From NCBI GenBank assembly GCA_035513215.1, contig DATKCK010000111.1, forward strand, positions 1 to 36,156: a DNA stretch of 36,156 nucleotides. Direction: 5' to 3'. Positions 32,962-36,156 of this stretch are shown here, piece after piece. Both the position numbers and the translations under genes were made by a program. Within the stretch, counting starts at the first letter, position 1. Every line of letters starts with the position of its first letter. The stretch is from DATCZB01 sp035513215. GTDB taxonomy: Bacteria > Pseudomonadota > Gammaproteobacteria > Steroidobacterales > Rariloculaceae. The notes under the pieces are model-generated. The model was not told the origin of the DNA, searched no databases, and was given only the letters and a program-made list of their open reading frames with translations.

Positions 32962-32988
32962 TCTAAGGGCTGATTCGGTAAATTCAAG
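32962..32988 (-). promoter_or_regulatory. Candidate sigma-32 (RpoH) heat-shock promoter of htpG
   Basis: On the - strand CTTGAA (32988-32983), a perfect match to the -35 of RpoH promoters, is followed after 13 bp by CCCTTAGA (32969-32962), a partial match to the CCCCATNT -10. It leaves a leader of about 25-30 bases before the htpG ATG. The -35 overlaps the stop codon of the small membrane protein gene. htpG is a known RpoH target in enterobacteria. Confidence 0.6.
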
Positions 32989-33247
32989 CCTCGGCGATTG
33001 ACCGCGCGCCGCGTTCCGCGGCTGCGGACACAATGGCGACGACGCCCCAGGCGGCCAGGGCGGCCAGCGATACGATGAGGAGAGCAAGCATGGCGTTCCC
33101 GGAAACGCCGAGCCTCGGGATCGCATGGATAGGCAGAGCGGCGACGAGCGCTATCGCGAGAAAAAGGCGGCGCAGACGCCCCCAGATCGAGAACCCGGCA
33201 AAGACGAGATCATCGAGCTCATCGAGCCACTGCAAGACGACTTCCAT
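32984..33247 (-). CDS. Small predicted membrane protein, unknown function
   Basis: An 87-residue protein with two likely membrane segments (around residues 25-43 and 50-75: LFLAIALVAALPI and AMLALLIVSLAALAAWGVVAIV) and a charged N-terminus. I do not recognise a family. It lies upstream of htpG in the same orientation; its stop overlaps the htpG -35 element. The ATG is well placed and the codon bias resembles the neighbours, but no homology supports it. Confidence 0.55.
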   Translation of the reverse strand: MEVVLQWLDELDDLVFAGFSIWGRLRRLFLAIALVAALPIHAIPRLGVSGNAMLALLIVSLAALAAWGVVAIVSAAAERGARSIAEA

Positions 33248-33408
33248 TGCGATCCGTGTGAATACCCGGTCGCACGACTATAGGTTCGCCAAAAGCGGAA
33301 TGCTGTGAAAAAGTTCTCAGTAACGGCGTTTCGGGCGCGCGTGCCCTTTGCCGATTATTGTAATCTCATTCGCCGCTCACTAAGCTTTGCCGCGAGAAGC
33401 GGACTGCG

Positions 33409-33937
33409 ATGCAGAGAATCATCATACGGAATTGCCGCCTTCGAGCACTCCGCGACCGTCACGCGGAGCTGGCAGCTCAGAATTCCGTCGGAGTCCGAGG
33501 TCGTCATCGTCGATACGCCGGCCGCGCTCGACGCGCAACGCATCCCCGACGTCACACGGGGCGCCGACGCCATCCTGGTTCCCGTGATGCCGTCGGATAT
33601 CGACATCCACGCGGCTGCCAAATGCATCGCGGATCTCCTCCTCGTCGGTAAGGTTCGCAGATCCCAGGGGCGTCTCGGCGTCATTGCCAACCGCGTGCGC
33701 AGCAACACGCTGATCTCCCAGGCATTGATGCGGTTCCTTCGAAGTCTCGATATTCCGCTCGTGGCGACGCTGCGCGACACGCAAAACTATGTGCGCGCCG
33801 CACAGAGCGGCACCGGAATTCACGAGATGCCGGGCTGGCCGGTCGGAAAGGATCTCGAGGACTGGGAAGAGCTCGGAGTTTGGCTCGACTCTCGGCAGCC
33901 CGTCCTCAAGTCGCAGACCGTCAACGGAACGGCTTAG
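33409..33937 (+). pseudogene. ParA/MinD-family ATPase remnant lacking Walker A
   Basis: From 33432 on, the frame encodes a clear ParA-type middle and C-terminus: YGIAAFEHSATVTRSWQL, Walker B VVIVDTPAALD, ILVPVMPSDIDIHAAAKCI, GVIANRVRSNT and RDTQNYVRAA. The KGGxGKT Walker A and about 50 N-terminal codons are missing. An ATG at 33409 in another frame reads MQRIII, just how such proteins begin, and stops resembling the family after six codons, so an internal deletion with frameshift explains both ends. The continuous frame upstream to a GTG at 33305 shows no homology. It is therefore probably inactive. A Walker-A-less protein translated from 33305 is the less likely alternative. Its stop overlaps that of the next, convergent gene. 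Confidence 0.75.
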
Positions 33938-34245
33938 CTATCCTCGGACTTCCAGGCCTGCCGCACGCGGTCGGCCCAGCTATGGTAGCCCTTCCAGCTA
34001 TAGACGGAATGGTCGATCGGAGCGCGCCGGCTTCGCGGCTGGCCATTCATCGACGACAGCCACTTTCGATAGGCGTCCCAGCCCTGCTGCTCGCGTCCGG
34101 CGTCGCCGCCGGAACCGCGACCGATGCCGTTCGACTCGCGCCGCTTGCCGTTCGACTCGCGGCCGGGGGCACCTTTGGCGTTGCCGTCCCGCTCCTTGTG
34201 ATAGAGCGGCGGACGGAACTGATGGGGTTTCTCGCTCACGTGCAC
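33934..34245 (-). CDS. Small Trp-rich hypothetical protein
   Basis: A 103-residue basic protein of unknown function. The N-terminal half is low in complexity (Gly, Asn, Arg and Ser rich). The C-terminal half contains a regular Trp/Tyr pattern (WDAYRKWLSS, YSWKGYHSWADRVRQAWK) that looks like a folded, possibly nucleic-acid-binding module. The start is a GTG at 34245; a second GTG lies two codons on. It is convergent with the ParA remnant. The 98 bp upstream (34246-34343) are AT-rich, with a TTACGT-N8-ACGTAA inverted repeat near the ppnN stop, and contain no other gene. Confidence 0.6.
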   Translation of the reverse strand: MHVSEKPHQFRPPLYHKERDGNAKGAPGRESNGKRRESNGIGRGSGGDAGREQQGWDAYRKWLSSMNGQPRSRRAPIDHSVYSWKGYHSWADRVRQAWKSEDS

Positions 34246-34343
34246 AATTTAGTGCCAAACGCGCCCCGAACCCAGGAACTATGTCACAAGTGGATGCCTT
34301 TTTTCACTTTATAAAGCAATGACTTACGTGAGCTTTAACGTAA

Positions 34344-35708
34344 TCAGCGGGCGATGCTGTAGCACGGCACATAGCCGTCGGGGTTGGTGAGCTTCATACG
34401 CTGCTGCGCGACGAAGTCGCGGAGCAGCGCGTCGAGCGCGGTGCCTATCGCCGGATCCCCCTTGAGCTCGAACGGCCCGTGCCGGGCGACGAGCGCGACA
34501 CCCTGCTCGCGAACGTTGCCGGCAACGATCCCCGAGAACGCCCGGCGCAGATTCATGGCGAGCTCGACGGACGGCTGATCCGAGCGCAGGTCGAGCGCCG
34601 CCATCGACTCATGAGTGGCGGCGAACGGCGTCTGAAACCCGAGGTCGATATTGATCCGCCAGTTGAAACAGAACGAGTCGTGCGACTTCTGGCGCAAGTC
34701 GGCGACCGCGTTGATCTGGGAATGCGCTTCGGACGCAACGCGATCGGGGTCGTCGATGATGGTCCGGAAGAAGCGGCGAGCTTCGGTGCCGAGCGTCGCG
34801 CTGACGAAGTCGAGCAGGGCTTCGAAGTATGCCGCCGAGCTCGCGGGCCCCGTGAGAATGATCGGCATGTCGAGATCGGCATTGGCCTCATCGAGCAGAA
34901 TGCCGAGCAGGAAGATGATCTCCTCGGCCGTGCCGACGCCGCCGGGAAATATGATGATGGCGTGCGCGATCCGGACGAAGGCTTCGAGCCGCTTCTCCAT
35001 GTCCGGCAGGATCACGAGCTCGCTGACGATCGGATTCGGCGCCTCGGCCGCGATGATCGTAGGCTCCGTCAGTCCGATATAGCGCCCGGTGTGCAGCCGC
35101 TGCTTGGCGTGGCCGAGCGCCGCACCTTTCATCGGGCCCTTCATCGCGCCGGCGCCGCATCCGGTGCAGACGTCGAGCTCGCGCAGCCCGAGGCAGTAGC
35201 CGACGCGCTTGGAGTAGTCGTACTCCTCGCGGCTGATCGCGTGGCCGCCCCAGCAGACGACGAGATTCGGTACCCGCTCAGCCCGCAGAATCTGCGCGTT
35301 GCGCAAAATGTGAAACACGGCGTCGGTGATGTCGCGCGACTCCGAGAGGTCGAATCGATCGTTCTCGATGATCGTCTGGTGGGTATAGAGCAAATCGCGC
35401 AAGACCGCGAACAGATGATCGCGAATGCCGCGAATCATGCGGCCGTCGACGAAGGCACTTTCCGGCGCGTTTTCGAGCTCCACCGCGATACCGCCCTCGT
35501 CCTCGACGATCGCGATGCGAAACCCGGGGTTCTGGCGCAGGATCGCGTGGATGTCGTCCGTTTCGGTGCCGGCGTTCAGGACGGCCAGCGAGCACTGCCG
35601 CCATAACCCGTAGAGGCCGCCCGTGCCCGCATCGAGGAGCTGGCTCACCTCGCGGCGGGACAGGACGTTGAGGTTTCCTGCGGGCGCGATCCGCGCGTTC
35701 AGGCCCAA
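34344..35708 (-). CDS. ppnN: Nucleotide 5'-monophosphate nucleosidase PpnN (YgdH), LOG family
   Basis: A 454-residue enzyme, exactly the length of E. coli PpnN, which hydrolyses nucleoside monophosphates to base and ribose 5-phosphate and is controlled by (p)ppGpp in E. coli. Segments: LYGLWRQCSLAVLNAG, VVCWGGHAIS, LDVCTGCGAGAMKGPMKGAA, the LOG motif IIFPGGVGTAEEI, SFCFNWRI and the C-terminal YVPCYSI. The start is a TTG at 35708; no ATG fits better, and the residues NVLSRREVSQLL align with the family's N-terminus. It lies 10 bp after the L,D-transpeptidase gene in the same direction. Confidence 0.95.
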   Translation of the reverse strand: MGLNARIAPAGNLNVLSRREVSQLLDAGTGGLYGLWRQCSLAVLNAGTETDDIHAILRQNPGFRIAIVEDEGGIAVELENAPESAFVDGRMIRGIRDHLFAVLRDLLYTHQTIIENDRFDLSESRDITDAVFHILRNAQILRAERVPNLVVCWGGHAISREEYDYSKRVGYCLGLRELDVCTGCGAGAMKGPMKGAALGHAKQRLHTGRYIGLTEPTIIAAEAPNPIVSELVILPDMEKRLEAFVRIAHAIIIFPGGVGTAEEIIFLLGILLDEANADLDMPIILTGPASSAAYFEALLDFVSATLGTEARRFFRTIIDDPDRVASEAHSQINAVADLRQKSHDSFCFNWRINIDLGFQTPFAATHESMAALDLRSDQPSVELAMNLRRAFSGIVAGNVREQGVALVARHGPFELKGDPAIGTALDALLRDFVAQQRMKLTNPDGYVPCYSIAR

Positions 35709-35718
35709 CGATAAAATC

Positions 35719-36156
35719 CTACGGCAGGATCTCGATCGGCATCGAAACGGTGATCAGGCGCCATAGATCGACCATATCGGAGTTCGACACGGCGATACAG
35801 CCGTCGGTCCAGTCCAGTTCCTTGTAGCTCGCCTCGTCGAACTTGGGGTCGTTCGGCAGACCATGGATCATGATCTGCCCGCCGGGATCGACGCCGAGAC
35901 GGCGTGCGGTCTCGCGATCGGCGGCGTTTGGATAGGAAACCTTCAGCGAGAGAAAGAAATCGCTGTCCGGATTCTTGGCCTCTATGAAGTAACGGCCCTC
36001 GGGCGTTCTGAAATCGCCCTCCTCGCGCTTCGGGCCGCGCGGCATCAGGCCGAGCGCAATGTTCATGCTGCGCAGCACGGTTTCGCCGTTCATCAGCATC
36101 AGCTTGCGCTCGGATTTGATGACGACGATGCGATCGGGTGCCTGCGCCGTATCGGC
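35719..36156 (-). CDS. YkuD-type L,D-transpeptidase (YafK-like), 5' end outside window
   Basis: The frame is open to the right edge, so only the C-terminal 145 residues are seen. The visible protein starts within ADTAQAPDRIVVIKSERKL and continues through MNIALGLMPRGPKREEGDFRTPEG, IMIHGLPND and the catalytic TDGCIAVSNSDM with the nucleophilic Cys. The TDGCIAV form, instead of SHGC, is characteristic of YafK-type proteins; YafK (DpaA) in E. coli is associated with release of Braun lipoprotein from peptidoglycan. The signal peptide must lie beyond the edge. ppnN follows after 10 bp. Confidence 0.9.
   Translation of the reverse strand, partial: ADTAQAPDRIVVIKSERKLMLMNGETVLRSMNIALGLMPRGPKREEGDFRTPEGRYFIEAKNPDSDFFLSLKVSYPNAADRETARRLGVDPGGQIMIHGLPNDPKFDEASYKELDWTDGCIAVSNSDMVDLWRLITVSMPIEILP

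Noticed and set aside
34323..34342. TTACGT-N8-ACGTAA as a terminator for ppnN
   Set aside because: Weak 6-bp stem without a T-run; recorded only as a feature of the intergenic gap.

Overview
The window is a GC-rich stretch of a gammaproteobacterial chromosome. The evidence is gene content and order: a Pil-Chp type IV pilus chemotaxis cluster, pilT/pilU, gshB-tonB-algH-ruvX-pyrB, yggS-yggT, ampD/ampE, htpG and ppnN. From memory, much of 4.9-30 kb follows the Pseudomonas aeruginosa PA0386-PA0419 neighbourhood (rsmE, pilGHIJK-chpABC, gshB-tonB3-algH-ruvX-pyrR-pyrB-pyrC, pilU-pilT, yggS-proC-yggT, DUF4426), but with deletions and insertions. The organism is probably not a Pseudomonas; a deeper environmental gammaproteobacterial lineage fits better. 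The genus cannot be decided from the sequence.

Layout. (1) 1-2028 is the remains of a chromosomal integron. It has an inactivated integrase gene on the + strand, an attI-like core, and two gene cassettes pointing away from it on the - strand. One cassette encodes a small lipoprotein and carries a complete attC. The other is a higBA toxin-antitoxin pair with its own promoter and a probable operator. A partial attC runs off the left edge. Base composition here is visibly lower in GC than in the neighbouring genes. (2) 2029-5635 holds a VTT/TVP38 membrane protein, a PduO-type cobalamin adenosyltransferase, AmpE-like and AmpD proteins, and RsmE. (3) 5632-14191 is a compact Pil-Chp operon read right to left: pilG, pilH, pilI, pilJ, chpA and a chpC-like gene. 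The methyltransferase (pilK) and methylesterase (chpB) genes are absent and PilJ has almost no periplasmic domain. (4) 14318-20151 is a tightly packed + strand operon: gshB, apbE-like, tonB-like, algH, ruvX, pyrB and a pyrK-like gene. (5) 20178-24731 is a MacAB-type ABC exporter operon (adaptor, ATPase, two permeases), bracketed by two near-identical long perfect palindromes. (6) 24894-28211 encodes three tandem PilT-family retraction ATPases. (7) 28275-30148 contains yggS, yggT and a DUF4426 lipoprotein. (8) 30171-33247 contains a TerB-like gene, msrB, htpG with a sigma-32-like promoter, and a small membrane protein. (9) 33409-36156 contains a ParA-type remnant lacking Walker A, a small Trp-rich hypothetical gene, ppnN, and a YafK-type L,D-transpeptidase running off the right edge.

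The main theme is surface motility: a chemosensory pathway (regions 3 and 4) and the retraction motors (region 6) of one type IV pilus system. They are embedded in housekeeping genes for glutathione, pyrimidine, peptidoglycan-recycling and protein-repair functions. The accessory material is the integron remnant, the palindrome-flanked exporter and the ParA remnant. I saw no tRNA, rRNA, CRISPR array or intact transposase gene. No stretch longer than 300 bases is left without a gene or described element; the longest is the attI/intI leader at 1394-1675.
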